Of a stretch of 64,000 nucleotides of DNA, positions 56,812 through 64,000 are shown piece after piece. Location of the stretch: the NCBI RefSeq assembly GCF_005938105.1, contig NZ_VCPE01000014.1, forward strand, positions 62,001 through 126,000, written 5' to 3'. Under the pieces are notes generated by a model, which made no database searches, was not told where the DNA came from, and saw nothing but the letters and a program-made list of their open reading frames with translations. Made by a program: the position numbers and the translations under genes. Source of the DNA: Brucella haematophila. GTDB taxonomy: Bacteria > Pseudomonadota > Alphaproteobacteria > Rhizobiales > Rhizobiaceae. Each line of letters opens with the position of its first letter. Position 1 is the first letter of the stretch.

Positions 56812-56920
56812 GCGCATCCGATCTGGCTTCACCAGACCGGCACTCTAAATCGTTGCTCGGGCCGCATTTATGCGACGCCAAATGTTCCCATTTGGCTGCA
56901 CAACGCTTTAGCCGTATGTA
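56812..56920. repeat. Palindromic intergenic element upstream of psd
   Basis: Begins AGAGCGCATCCGATCTGG, folding against CCAGACCGGCACTCT, followed by a second perfect stem GCCAAATG / CATTTGGC (56879-56898). It resembles the AGAGC-starting intergenic elements of this order in style but differs from the REP-like family at 7002 and 35184, and only one copy is seen here. Confidence 0.45.
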
Positions 56921-56984
56921 GCGCATGACTCCCGGAATCTCAAAATGCATTTCGCAATTTATGCACGACTGTCAGGTGCCGTGA

Positions 56985-58871
56985 TCACTCCGCCGCAGGG
57001 GTTCCGCGCACAACCACGCCCATATCGTCGCTCTCGCGAACCTGACGCAGGCGCTCTTCGGCTTCGTCGGCCTCACGCTGGCGATCCCACATCGAGGCAT
57101 AAAGCCCCTTGTGCTTCAGAAGCTGACGATGCGTGCCGCGCTCGGCGATCAAACCGTCCTTGAGCACGATGATTTCATCCGCACCGATGACTGTCGAAAG
57201 ACGGTGCGCTATAACCAGTGTCGTGCGGCCGCGGCTGACAATATCCAGCGCCGACTGGATTTCCTGCTCAGTCGCCGTGTCCAGCGCCGAGGTCGCTTCA
57301 TCGAGGATCAGGATCGGCGGTGCTTTCAGGATCGTGCGTGCGATCGCGACGCGCTGCTTTTCACCGCCTGAAAGCTTCAGCCCGCGCTCACCGACCATAG
57401 CCTTGTAGCCATCCGGCAGATGCTGGATGAAACGGGAAATCTGCGCCATTTCAGCCGCCTTCTCCACCTCTTCCTCGGTCGCATCGGTGCGGCCATAGCG
57501 AATATTATAGGCGATGGTGTCGTTGAACAGCACCGTATCCTGCGGAACCATGCCGATGACCTTGCGCAGGCTTTCCTGCGTCACGTCACGCACGTCCTGC
57601 CCGTCAATGGTCACCGAGCCCGACTGGATATCGTAGAAGCGGAACAGCAGCCGCGAAATCGTGGACTTGCCCGCGCCCGAAGGCCCGACAATCGCCACCG
57701 TCTTGCCTGCCGGAACCTCGAAGCTGATGCCCTTGAGGATCGGACGGTTGGAATCATAGGCAAAGTGCACGTCGTCAAAGCGGATTGCGCCCTTGTCGAC
57801 CTGCAGCGGCTTGGCGCCCGGCTTGTCGCTCACTTCCTGCTTCACGTCGAGCAGGTCGAACATCTGTTCGATATCAGTCAGCCCCTGACGGATTTCGCGA
57901 TAGATGAAACCGATGAAGTTGAGCGGAATGGAAAGCTGCATCAACAGCGCATTGATGAACACGAAGTCGCCGATGGATTGCGTTCCGGCGCGCACTTCCA
58001 GTGCCGACATGACCATGACAATCGCCATGCCCACGCCGAAGATCACCGCCTGACCGAAGTTCAGCCAGCCGAGCGAGGTCCAGGTCTGGGTCGCAGCCTT
58101 TTCATAACGCGCCATCGAAGCATCGAAGCGCTTGGCTTCCATCGTCTCATTGCCGAAATACTTCACCGTTTCGAAGTTCAGCAGGGAGTCGATAGCCTTG
58201 GTATTGGCGTCCGTATCGGAATCGTTCATCTCGCGGCGGATGTTGATGCGCCAGTCGCTCGCCTTGATCGTGAACCACGTATAGAACCACACCGTCGCCG
58301 CCACGACCACCAGATAGGAAATGCCGTAGGAGACCGCGAAAATCACCGCCGTCATTGCAAATTCCAGAATGGTCGGCAGCGTGTTGAGAATGGTGAAGCG
58401 GACGATGGTTTCGATGCCCTTCGTGCCGCGCTCGATCACGCGTGACAGACCGCCCGTGCGCCGCTCAAGATGAAAGCGCAGCGAAAGCTGGTGCATATGC
58501 ACGAATGTGCGATAGGCAAGCTGGCGCACCGCATATTGGCCGACACTGGCGAACAAGGCGTCGCGCAGCTGGTTGAGACCGGCCTGCACGATCCTCGATC
58601 CGTTATAGGCCACCACGAGCATGACCGCACCGGTCAGGAAAAGCGGCACATAGCCCGGCGCATGCAACTGTCCGTTCAGCGCATTCGTCGCCCATTTGAA
58701 GAAATAGGGCACGAGAATGAGAACGATCTTCGAAATGACCAGATAGAACGTTGCCCATACCACACGCATGCGCAGGTCCGGCCTGTCCTCGGGCCACATA
58801 TAGGGCCAGAGATTGCGCAGTGTCTTGAATGTTTCGCCGGATTCGGCAGAAACCGTTTTAGAGGAGCTCAT
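56985..58871 (-). CDS. Atm1/HMT1-type ABC exporter (fused permease-ATPase)
   Basis: 628 residues. A six-helix exporter domain (residues ~40-340) precedes the nucleotide-binding domain with Walker [16 protein letters not shown] near residue 410, the ABC signature LSGGEKQRVAIAR, Walker B ILILDEATSALD and the H-loop IAHRLST. The N-terminal FKTLRNLWPYMWP and RRTGGLSRVIERGTKG segments are the Atm1 hallmark; bacterial Atm1 proteins export glutathione-metal or glutathione-sulfur conjugates. It lies 21 bases after an ArsR regulator gene, so metal or thiol-responsive control is likely. Confidence 0.94.
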   Translation of the reverse strand: MSSSKTVSAESGETFKTLRNLWPYMWPEDRPDLRMRVVWATFYLVISKIVLILVPYFFKWATNALNGQLHAPGYVPLFLTGAVMLVVAYNGSRIVQAGLNQLRDALFASVGQYAVRQLAYRTFVHMHQLSLRFHLERRTGGLSRVIERGTKGIETIVRFTILNTLPTILEFAMTAVIFAVSYGISYLVVVAATVWFYTWFTIKASDWRINIRREMNDSDTDANTKAIDSLLNFETVKYFGNETMEAKRFDASMARYEKAATQTWTSLGWLNFGQAVIFGVGMAIVMVMSALEVRAGTQSIGDFVFINALLMQLSIPLNFIGFIYREIRQGLTDIEQMFDLLDVKQEVSDKPGAKPLQVDKGAIRFDDVHFAYDSNRPILKGISFEVPAGKTVAIVGPSGAGKSTISRLLFRFYDIQSGSVTIDGQDVRDVTQESLRKVIGMVPQDTVLFNDTIAYNIRYGRTDATEEEVEKAAEMAQISRFIQHLPDGYKAMVGERGLKLSGGEKQRVAIARTILKAPPILILDEATSALDTATEQEIQSALDIVSRGRTTLVIAHRLSTVIGADEIIVLKDGLIAERGTHRQLLKHKGLYASMWDRQREADEAEERLRQVRESDDMGVVVRGTPAAE

Positions 58872-58892
58872 CAGGCGTTCTTTCGGGTCAGA

Positions 58893-59231
58893 TCATAACG
58901 TGCAACAACCACCGGCGAATGCGGCAAGGTGGGTGCGAATGGCATTGATTTGCTGCCAGTTGACGCTGTAGCGCGAGGACTGGCGTTCGGGTCGATAGTC
59001 GATCAGCCTTGCGGTCACGAGAACCTTCAAATGCTGGGAAACGGTGGATTGGGCGAGATCAAGCCTGCCGACAATATCCTTGCAGCAGCAGGCGTCCTCA
59101 AGGATCAGTTGCCGTAAAATGGCGATACGCACCGGGTGACCCAGCGCGGCATAAATCCGCGCGGCATCCTCGTCGCCTTTCGCCATCGAGCCAAGATCGG
59201 CTGCGGCCTGATCATTCAGGGAAATCTTCAT
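58893..59231 (-). CDS. ArsR-family regulator with a Cys-Cys-Cys motif
   Basis: 112 residues. Winged helix-turn-helix with the recognition segment [21 protein letters not shown]48-C50 in DACCCKDIV occupy the position of the ArsR ELCVCDL metal site, and C109-C110 near the C-terminus could complete it. A repressor released by a soft metal or thiol-reactive signal is expected. A 23-bp palindrome overlaps its start codon, leaving no room for a Shine-Dalgarno, so a leaderless mRNA or an internal start (M16) is possible. It is co-directional with and 21 bases before the Atm1-like exporter. Confidence 0.9.
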   Translation of the reverse strand: MKISLNDQAAADLGSMAKGDEDAARIYAALGHPVRIAILRQLILEDACCCKDIVGRLDLAQSTVSQHLKVLVTARLIDYRPERQSSRYSVNWQQINAIRTHLAAFAGGCCTL

Positions 59232-59252
59232 CGTATATCGACGATATACGAT
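59230..59252. promoter_or_regulatory. 23-bp perfect palindrome at the arsR start codon (operator)
   Basis: ATCGTATATCG, a central A, and the exact reverse complement CGATATACGAT. Position over the start codon of an ArsR-type gene and perfect dyad symmetry make autoregulation by that protein the best explanation. Confidence 0.8.
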
Positions 59253-59336
59253 TATGCCTTAAAGCACAAGATTTCGCGGCGTCTTTTCCAAAAAACGCCG
59301 CGAAAGTAAAAACAAGCTATCGTGATTATTGAGTAG

Positions 59337-59446
59337 CACTACAATTGCAAATTCGTCAGGCCGTGGCGAAACGAGTGATTTTCGAGCGCAGGAGCATAGG
59401 AAATTGCTCGTTGCAGACCGGCATCACAAAGAACGCAACTGTAGTG
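59337..59446. mobile_element. 110-bp MITE-like element, copy 2
   Basis: Same length as copy 1 (31327-31436) with eight substitutions. Terminal repeats are CACTACAATTGC and GCAACTGTAGTG. GTAG lies on both sides (59333-59336, 59447-59450). It sits between the arsR promoter and the end of the LysM gene. Confidence 0.92.
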
Positions 59447-59474
59447 GTAGAGCGGAACCTGATCAGTTCTGCGG

Positions 59475-60731
59475 TTACTGTGTCTGGCGCTGCACTTCCT
59501 CGTCGCCCAGAGGCTCCTTCGGCATGTGGAACACCTGCCCCGGCCAGATAAGGTCAGGGTTTTTGATCTGCTCACGATTGGCAAGATAGATGGTCGTGTA
59601 GCGGGTGCCCTTGCCATAGGCGCGCTTGGAAATCGTCCACAGATTGTCGCCACGGCGGATGATCACCGAACCATCAACCTTCTGCAGCGCGGCCTTGTCC
59701 TCTGCGCCTGCCTCTGCCGTACCGCCGCTTGCGGGAGCGACTGCCGAAATATTGGCGCCAGCCTCGCGACGGAACGGCACGCGCGCCGTTGCGATGACAC
59801 GGTTTGCATTGTCGAGAAGATCGGCGCGAATGATGTAATCGGCCACGGCAAGCGGCTGTTTGCTCTGCACGAGGAAACGGCCTTCCGGCGTAACAGTGCT
59901 GGAGCCGATCAAAATATCATTGGCATGGACGATCACGCGGTTTCCGCCCTTGGCATTGCCCGCCACGAAGATGGCGTCGCCTTCGATTTCCACAGCCTCG
60001 ATCGCAATCGGCAGTTCTTCGGCAGGCTTGGCCTGCGAGGCCCCGCCGTCGCTCGGCGCTGTTGCAGCACCCGTCGCATTGTCTGTCGGTTGCGCCGGTG
60101 CAGTTTCGGGCTTGGTGATCAGACGACTTGCTTCGCCCGGTTCTTCAACCAGCGCCAGAACCTGTCCGCCTTTTGAATCCGGCACGGAGACGATGGCCGT
60201 CTGGGCAGACGTGGCAACCTTGTCCTGCCCCGAGGCGCGCAGCACGAGCTGATGATCGCCCGGCTTCAGCGGCTGGTCCAGCACCACGACGAAATCGCCA
60301 TTGACGCCTGCCTTGGCTTTGCCCACGACACTCGCACCAGCCACGACTTCCACATCCGAATTCGGCATGGCCTTGCCGGCAATCACCACGGAACCATCCG
60401 GCTCTACGCGCAAGAGGTCGAAGATCGGCGTCTGGTGCTGCTGTTCCGGCTCAGCGGCGGCCTGATCGGCGGGGGCCGTCGGCTTGTCAGCCTTTGGCGC
60501 AGCCTCGGCAGATTGCGCGGGCTTTGGTGCCTCTGGCGTCGATGCTGATGGTGTCTCTGTCTGAGGCGCTTGCGGCTGAGCAGCCTGCTGTGCGCCGCCG
60601 GAAGCGGCGGGCGCGGAAACACCAGCCTTGGGTGTTTCCGGCTCTGTCTTCTTTGCATTCCAGTAAAGGCCAAGCCCGACAATCACGGCCAGCAGGCCAG
60701 CGCCGAGCAATCCAAAGCTATTCTTCTGCAT
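59475..60731 (-). CDS. LysM-domain membrane-anchored protein with Ig-like region
   Basis: 418 residues. One N-terminal membrane helix (FGLLGAGLLAVIVGLGLYW), a ~75-residue Pro/Ala/Gln-rich linker, two beta-rich Ig-like stretches (~105-350) and a C-terminal LysM domain (VIIRRGDNLWTISKRAYGKG ... PDLIWPGQVFHMP). The LysM binds peptidoglycan, so the protein probably bridges the inner membrane and the wall. Function is otherwise unknown. It is flanked by the MITE-like copy at its 3' side and a REP-like repeat at its 5' side. Confidence 0.88.
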   Translation of the reverse strand: MQKNSFGLLGAGLLAVIVGLGLYWNAKKTEPETPKAGVSAPAASGGAQQAAQPQAPQTETPSASTPEAPKPAQSAEAAPKADKPTAPADQAAAEPEQQHQTPIFDLLRVEPDGSVVIAGKAMPNSDVEVVAGASVVGKAKAGVNGDFVVVLDQPLKPGDHQLVLRASGQDKVATSAQTAIVSVPDSKGGQVLALVEEPGEASRLITKPETAPAQPTDNATGAATAPSDGGASQAKPAEELPIAIEAVEIEGDAIFVAGNAKGGNRVIVHANDILIGSSTVTPEGRFLVQSKQPLAVADYIIRADLLDNANRVIATARVPFRREAGANISAVAPASGGTAEAGAEDKAALQKVDGSVIIRRGDNLWTISKRAYGKGTRYTTIYLANREQIKNPDLIWPGQVFHMPKEPLGDEEVQRQTQ

Positions 60732-60754
60732 TTCGTTCCGAGACCCACGCCAGA

Positions 60755-60919
60755 GATTAGCGCGTTTCCAGTTAAAACGAAGACGTTGAAACCGCGCTAT
60801 CTATTTTTCTGCGCATTTCCGAACGCAAAACCGCTTCGCACTTTTGCTGGAAATGCAAACTCTTCCTCTGTCGCATTACCCAACGCAAAACCGCTTCGCA
60901 CTTTTGCTGGAAATGCTCA
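60755..60919. repeat. REP-like element with 60-bp tandem units
   Basis: Begins with a degenerate head (CGTTTCCAGTTAAAACG), then two units with a 60-bp period carrying CCGCTTCGCACTTTTGCTGG at 60831 and 60891, ending TTTTGCTGGAAATGCTC. The same unit occurs at 7890-8043. It is the content of the 274-bp gap 60732-61005 beside AT-rich DNA. Confidence 0.85.
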
Positions 60920-61005
60920 TTAGAATGGGTTTATAGCTTTTGGCTTCCCCCCACAACAAATCTGCACTGAATTAGCAAAAGGTACGAGGTTTTTTCTTAG
61001 CTTGC

Positions 61006-61377
61006 TTATTGTTCTGCACAGCTTGTGGGCTTTTCCTGTTCCGGGTCGTCCATGAGGTTGTAAAGACTGGCCTCCTGGCCCTTTGTCCACCAGATATAAA
61101 CGCCGCCCGCATATTTCGCGCCGGAACCGGACAACACATTGGAAGCGATGACGGTTTCATCGTCCAGCTCAAGCTCTGCAAGCGAAATGTCACCGGCATT
61201 GTAATAGGTTACGGACACGTCCTTTTCGCCGCATTTATAGAGGACGGAATTGGTCGTCACCGCCGTATCGTCCGGCAATTTGATGGTGATTTCAGCGGCC
61301 GACGCCGCCGATGCGGTCAGGGACAGCGCAAAAAGCGCAACGGACAGTTTTACTGAAGACAACATTTTCAAATTCAC
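61006..61377 (-). CDS. C-type lysozyme inhibitor, periplasmic PliC/MliC family
   Basis: 123 residues: signal peptide (VALFALSLTASAASAAE, no lipobox, so PliC rather than membrane-bound MliC), then an eight-strand barrel. The family pattern is visible: YKCGEKDVSVTYYNAGD, LSGSGAKYAGGVYIWWTKGQ with the SGxxY loop that inserts into the lysozyme active site, and a closing C in KPTSC. It protects the cell wall from host or bacteriophage lysozyme. A PliC from Brucella abortus is known. AAxTTTG upstream sequence is AT-rich, consistent with its own promoter. Confidence 0.88.
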   Translation of the reverse strand: MNLKMLSSVKLSVALFALSLTASAASAAEITIKLPDDTAVTTNSVLYKCGEKDVSVTYYNAGDISLAELELDDETVIASNVLSGSGAKYAGGVYIWWTKGQEASLYNLMDDPEQEKPTSCAEQ

Positions 61378-61504
61378 TCCAATTTGATTTGCAAAATAAG
61401 ACTTAGATTACAGGCCCTGAATGTACAGGACATGAACGGATTTTACGGCACTGCGGCGTGACGCCCGACTTGACGCTCACGCATCAAAAGCCCAAAAAAG
61501 CACT

Positions 61505-62107
61505 ATGTCTGAGATTCGATCCATTTGCGTTTATTGCGGCTCTTCCATGGGCCAGAACCCCATCTATCGCGAAGCTGGCCTTGCCCTTGGCCGCTCCATC
61601 GCCGAGCATGGCCTGCGCCTTGTCTATGGCGGCGGCACAAGAGGCATCATGGGTGCGGTGTCGCAGGGCGTGATGGAAGCTGGTGGCGAAGTCACCGGCA
61701 TCATCCCGACCTTCCTGCTCGACAAGGAAGCGAGCCTCGAAAAGGCGGAACAGCTGACAGAGTTGGTCGTCGTCGGCGATATGCACGAGCGCAAGCACCT
61801 GATGTTCCAGAAGTCGGATGCGTTCGTCACCCTGCCAGGCGGCATCGGCACCGTCGAGGAAATCGTGGAGATGATGACCTGGGCGCAGCTCGGCAAGCAT
61901 CGCAAGCCAATGGTTTTCGCCAATATCAACAATTTCTGGCAGCCCATGCTGTCGCTGCTCGACCATATGCGCGCGGAAGGTTTTCTTCATACCGCCCATC
62001 AGGTGCAGCCGCTGGTGATCGACAAAGCGGAAGACATTGTGCCCGCCATCCTCGCCGCCAATGGTAAGCCGCGCGAAGGTGATCCGGAAATCATCGAGAA
62101 GATGTAA
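61505..62107 (+). CDS. LOG-family nucleotide phosphoribohydrolase
   Basis: 200 residues. The family signature PGGIGTVEEIVEM near residue 117 and the N-terminal CVYCGSSMGQNPIY and GGGTRGIMGAVSQG are present. LOG proteins release free bases from cytokinin riboside monophosphates or, in many bacteria, from purine/pyrimidine nucleotides. Cytosolic. A strong terminator follows. Confidence 0.92.
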   Translation: MSEIRSICVYCGSSMGQNPIYREAGLALGRSIAEHGLRLVYGGGTRGIMGAVSQGVMEAGGEVTGIIPTFLLDKEASLEKAEQLTELVVVGDMHERKHLMFQKSDAFVTLPGGIGTVEEIVEMMTWAQLGKHRKPMVFANINNFWQPMLSLLDHMRAEGFLHTAHQVQPLVIDKAEDIVPAILAANGKPREGDPEIIEKM

Positions 62108-62150
62108 GCCCTGCCCTCGCGAGAGCAGCTTTCTTGTTCGTTACGCATTG

Positions 62151-62187
62151 AACCATCTGTACCGCCGTACAGGTGGTTTTTTGTTGT
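62151..62187 (+). terminator. Intrinsic terminator of the LOG gene
   Basis: AACCATCTGTAC pairs with GTACAGGTGGTT (one wobble), followed by TTTTGTTGTTT. Confidence 0.93.
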
Positions 62188-62255
62188 TTGCGCGCCGTTG
62201 TCTCTCCACCGCTGCCCTTGCGATAAGCGGCTGGCCATGCCACATTGAAAAACGT

Positions 62256-62313
62256 TCAACCATATGGTTGACTATTATCCTGAATGACGTATATTCAACC
62301 TTACGGGTGAATA
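62256..62313 (+). promoter_or_regulatory. Two TTCAACC-type palindromes before the ArsR-SRPBCC pair
   Basis: TCAACCATATGGTTGA (62256-62271) is a perfect 16-bp palindrome. A second, imperfect one joins TATTCAACC (62292-62300) to GGGTGAATA (62305-62313), ending at the start codon. Repeated half-sites TTCAACC in two copies suit cooperative autorepression. Confidence 0.65.
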
Positions 62314-62649
62314 ATGAACGATGATGCTCTGTCACATATTCTCAAAGCCGTCGGAGACGTTACGCGACGGCATATCTTGACGCTCCTCGTACAGGAGGGC
62401 GCTTCAAGAGTGACTGCGCTCGCCGCTCATTTCGACATGTCGCTCAACTCTGTCTCCAAGCACATCAAGGTGCTTGAGGAGGCAGGGTTGGTCACCCGCA
62501 AGACTTTGGGCCGCGAGCATTTCATTGCCGCCGAACTGGAACCGGTACGGGAAGTGGAGAACTGGTTCGCGGAACTGAAGTCTGTCTGGGAACTGCGCCT
62601 GACGGCGCTGGAGGATGTACTCGTTTCAAAGGAACAGGAAAATGAGTGA
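62314..62649 (+). CDS. ArsR-family helix-turn-helix regulator
   Basis: 111 residues. The winged helix is clear: AVGDVTRRHILTLLVQEGASRVTALAAHFDMSLNSVSKHIKVLEEAGLVTRK. It lacks the metal-binding cysteines, placing it with the SdpR-like regulators that pair with an AHSA1/SRPBCC gene. It overlaps the next gene by eight bases and is preceded by two palindromes. Confidence 0.92.
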   Translation: MNDDALSHILKAVGDVTRRHILTLLVQEGASRVTALAAHFDMSLNSVSKHIKVLEEAGLVTRKTLGREHFIAAELEPVREVENWFAELKSVWELRLTALEDVLVSKEQENE

Positions 62650-63070
62650 GCTTGAACTGACAGTCAATCGCAGGATCGCCGCTCCACGGGAGAAGGTTTT
62701 CAACGCATGGCTCTCGCCGGTGACGCTGGCGAAATTCATGCGCGCATCAAGCGACAGCACCGGTCCGTCCGATGTCAGCACGGATGCGGTGAAAGGCGGC
62801 CGCTTTTCCATTTTGATGCATATGGTCGATCGCGACGTGCCGCATTCGGGCACCTATCTGGAAATCGATCCGCATTCGCGTTTGGCGTTCACGTGGAATT
62901 CGCCGCATTCGCTGGATGACAGCGTGGTAACGATCGACCTGAAGGAAGTGGACCCGAACACCACGGACATCACGCTGAAACAGGTCAAATTCCGCAGCCC
63001 CGAAGCACGCGACGGACACATCAAGGGCTGGAGCGTCATTCTGACGAATTTCGACGGACTGGCCAACTGA
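62642..63070 (+). CDS. SRPBCC (AHSA1-like) domain protein
   Basis: 142 residues from ATG 62642 (MSELELTVNRRI). The START-like fold is suggested by RRIAAPREKVFNAWLSPVTLAKF, GGRFSILMHMVDRDVPHSGTYLEIDPHSRLAFTW and the closing GWSVILTNFDGLAN. These proteins bind a hydrophobic ligand and are usually co-transcribed with an ArsR regulator, as here; the ligand is unknown. Confidence 0.88.
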   Translation: MSELELTVNRRIAAPREKVFNAWLSPVTLAKFMRASSDSTGPSDVSTDAVKGGRFSILMHMVDRDVPHSGTYLEIDPHSRLAFTWNSPHSLDDSVVTIDLKEVDPNTTDITLKQVKFRSPEARDGHIKGWSVILTNFDGLAN

Positions 63071-63087
63071 CCCTGCCGATAGAAATA

Positions 63088-63116
63088 AAAATGCCGGGCG
63101 CTTTGCCCGGCATTTT
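63088..63116. terminator. Bidirectional terminator
   Basis: A 12-bp stem AAAATGCCGGGC / GCCCGGCATTTT ends the ArsR-SRPBCC operon and, on the other strand, the DsbB-like gene. Confidence 0.93.
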
Positions 63117-63132
63117 GTTCGTGCGGATAGCA

Positions 63133-63675
63133 TCACGACAATAGCAGATACCCTGTCGGATCTGCTGGGCAGATACCACCACCACATTGCAGCAACGTGG
63201 AAACGCCATTCGCGACCGTGAGAACCATGAACAATGCGATCGGCAGATAGACTGCAGTTTTCATTGTGAGAGCTGGCTGCACCTCACCAAACTGACGATC
63301 AAACAGCAGCATGATCGCCGCGCCGGTGATCATGAGCGCGGATATGATGAAGCCCCAAGTATAAAAATGCAGATCGAGGAAAGCGTTGCCATAGGCTCCC
63401 GTACCGGGAACGATATGCAAAAGAATATGCCGGGCTGCGACCGATCCACTGATTGCAGCGCCCAGGATAATCAATCCGTAATGGCTGGGGCGCATGCCGG
63501 TCCTGAGATTGAGAGCGAGACCAAACCCGGCCGCGATGATACCGGCGCGCTGCAAGATGCAAAGCGGGCATGGAATATTCCCTTGGACGATCTGATCAGC
63601 AAACGCGAACAAGAGCGTGAAACAAACGGCTGACAACCCAATAATATTGAGCCAGATCGAATATTTTCTGGTCAT
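63133..63675 (-). CDS. DsbB-like disulfide-bond-forming membrane protein, five-helix variant
   Basis: 180 residues from ATG 63675 (MTRKYSIWLNII), with ACGGAAA upstream; the frame continues 53 codons upstream but that DNA belongs to the small neighbour gene. The quinone-side redox pair is C36/C39 in NIPCPLCILQRAG. The second periplasmic loop (PGTGAYGNAFLDLHFYTWGF) lacks the usual cysteines; instead C164 and C169 sit after an apparent fifth helix (CGGGICPADP). DsbB reoxidises DsbA using quinone. It is downstream of and probably co-transcribed with the DUF5993-like gene. Confidence 0.87.
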   Translation of the reverse strand: MTRKYSIWLNIIGLSAVCFTLLFAFADQIVQGNIPCPLCILQRAGIIAAGFGLALNLRTGMRPSHYGLIILGAAISGSVAARHILLHIVPGTGAYGNAFLDLHFYTWGFIISALMITGAAIMLLFDRQFGEVQPALTMKTAVYLPIALFMVLTVANGVSTLLQCGGGICPADPTGYLLLS

Positions 63676-63685
63676 TTTTTCCGTA

Positions 63686-63838
63686 TCACAATGCAATATT
63701 GATTGAATCCGTGGCATGCAGGCTGAACAAAGCCAAAATGCAGACGACACCACTGCCCCAGAATACGAGCGCGATGGTCCGCCTTCTAAACCAGGTCGCA
63801 ACCAGGCCAACAAAGAAGAGAAAAAAGGACACACTCAT
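63686..63838 (-). CDS. 50-residue DUF5993-like membrane protein
   Basis: Translated from 63838 to 63686 in a frame different from the DsbB-like gene. The product is a two-helix membrane protein (SFFLFFVGLVATWF and IALVFWGSGVVCILALFSL) split by a basic turn RRR, ending HATDSINIAL, which is the HxxDxLxL-type end of the DUF5993 proteins I recall beside DsbB-like genes. An ATG at 63841 would add one Met. It ends ten bases before the DsbB-like start. The remaining 160 bp to the window end show no gene. Confidence 0.72.
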   Translation of the reverse strand: MSVSFFLFFVGLVATWFRRRTIALVFWGSGVVCILALFSLHATDSINIAL

Positions 63839-64000
63839 CATCGCAATATTCAGTTCTCAAAAAGTCGTAGGAAAGGAATACGCATAGATTCGCATTCCAC
63901 GGGAAGACTGTAGAACTAATGCAAATTCGGTGTATTGTGAAAATCGCAGAATAGAGGTCGCATAAAGCAGCTCCTAAAAATTACTGATTACATTCTTGAG

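Noticed and set aside
63676-63834. Upstream extension of the DsbB-like protein by 53 residues
   Set aside because: The DNA fits better as a separate 50-residue membrane protein in another frame, and the DsbB family starts at 63675.

Overview
The window is one continuous chromosomal segment of an alphaproteobacterium of the order Hyphomicrobiales, most likely Brucella in the broad sense (including the former Ochrobactrum). The evidence is a CcrM-type GANTC methyltransferase, the order ctaC-ctaD-ctaB-(small ORF)-ctaG-ctaE-DUF983-surf1-ispH-thrB-rnhA with tldD divergent, the run fabD-fabG-acpP-fabF-mltG-yicC-gmk, the block rpsF-rpsR-DUF2232-rplI ... dnaB-radA-cvpA-purF, an IalB-family invasion protein, a PliC-like lysozyme inhibitor, and octamer repeats related in style to the Brucella HOOF-Print repeats. 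The species cannot be fixed from sequence reading alone. I recognise no rRNA, tRNA, CRISPR array, integrase or complete insertion sequence.

Layout. 1-8.2 kb: a HAD hydrolase cut by the window edge, ccrM, a ClC-type channel, a second HAD phosphatase, a CSS-EAL c-di-GMP phosphodiesterase and a lipoprotein, with REP-like palindromic repeats. 8.2-16.9 kb: thrC, an M16 protease, a GNAT gene translationally coupled to a large PAS-GGDEF-EAL protein, then a disturbed islet (AT-rich orphan gene, broken copy of the EAL 3' end, octamer tandem repeats) and yqgE. 17-31.4 kb: a DsbD-N-like protein, a peroxiredoxin, the minus-strand rnhA/thrB/ispH genes, the aa3 cytochrome c oxidase cluster, ialB-like, tldD, and a small membrane peptide overlapping a barstar homologue. 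31.3-35.3 kb: a 110-bp MITE-like element, SDR/AraC and LysR/aldo-keto reductase divergent pairs. 35.3-42.4 kb: gmk, yicC, mltG and the fatty-acid synthesis genes, all minus strand. 42.4-53.6 kb: ribosomal proteins, cfa, a periplasmic nucleoside 'permease', dnaB, radA, cvpA, purF. 53.6-64 kb: SDR, an ATPase, pssA/psd for phosphatidylethanolamine synthesis, an Atm1-like ABC exporter with an ArsR regulator, a second MITE copy, a LysM protein, a PliC/MliC lysozyme inhibitor, a LOG-family protein, an ArsR-SRPBCC pair, and a DsbB-like protein with a 50-residue DUF5993-like membrane protein not previously delimited as an open frame of ordinary length.

How the parts work together. Most of the window is housekeeping: respiration (oxidase subunits with their assembly factors CtaB, CtaG, Surf1), lipid synthesis (FabD/FabG/AcpP/FabF, Cfa, PssA/Psd), envelope maintenance (MltG, LysM, PliC, DsbB-like), translation and DNA replication/repair. 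The accessory interest lies in the repeats and small genes. The most unusual locus is 11.0-16.3 kb: two inverted octamer-repeat elements bracket the GNAT and c-di-GMP genes and an islet whose structure looks like a decayed tandem duplication of the EAL 3' end and yqgE, with a gene of foreign base composition lodged inside. Two 110-bp elements with terminal inverted repeats and matching 4-bp target duplications look like a recently moved MITE family.
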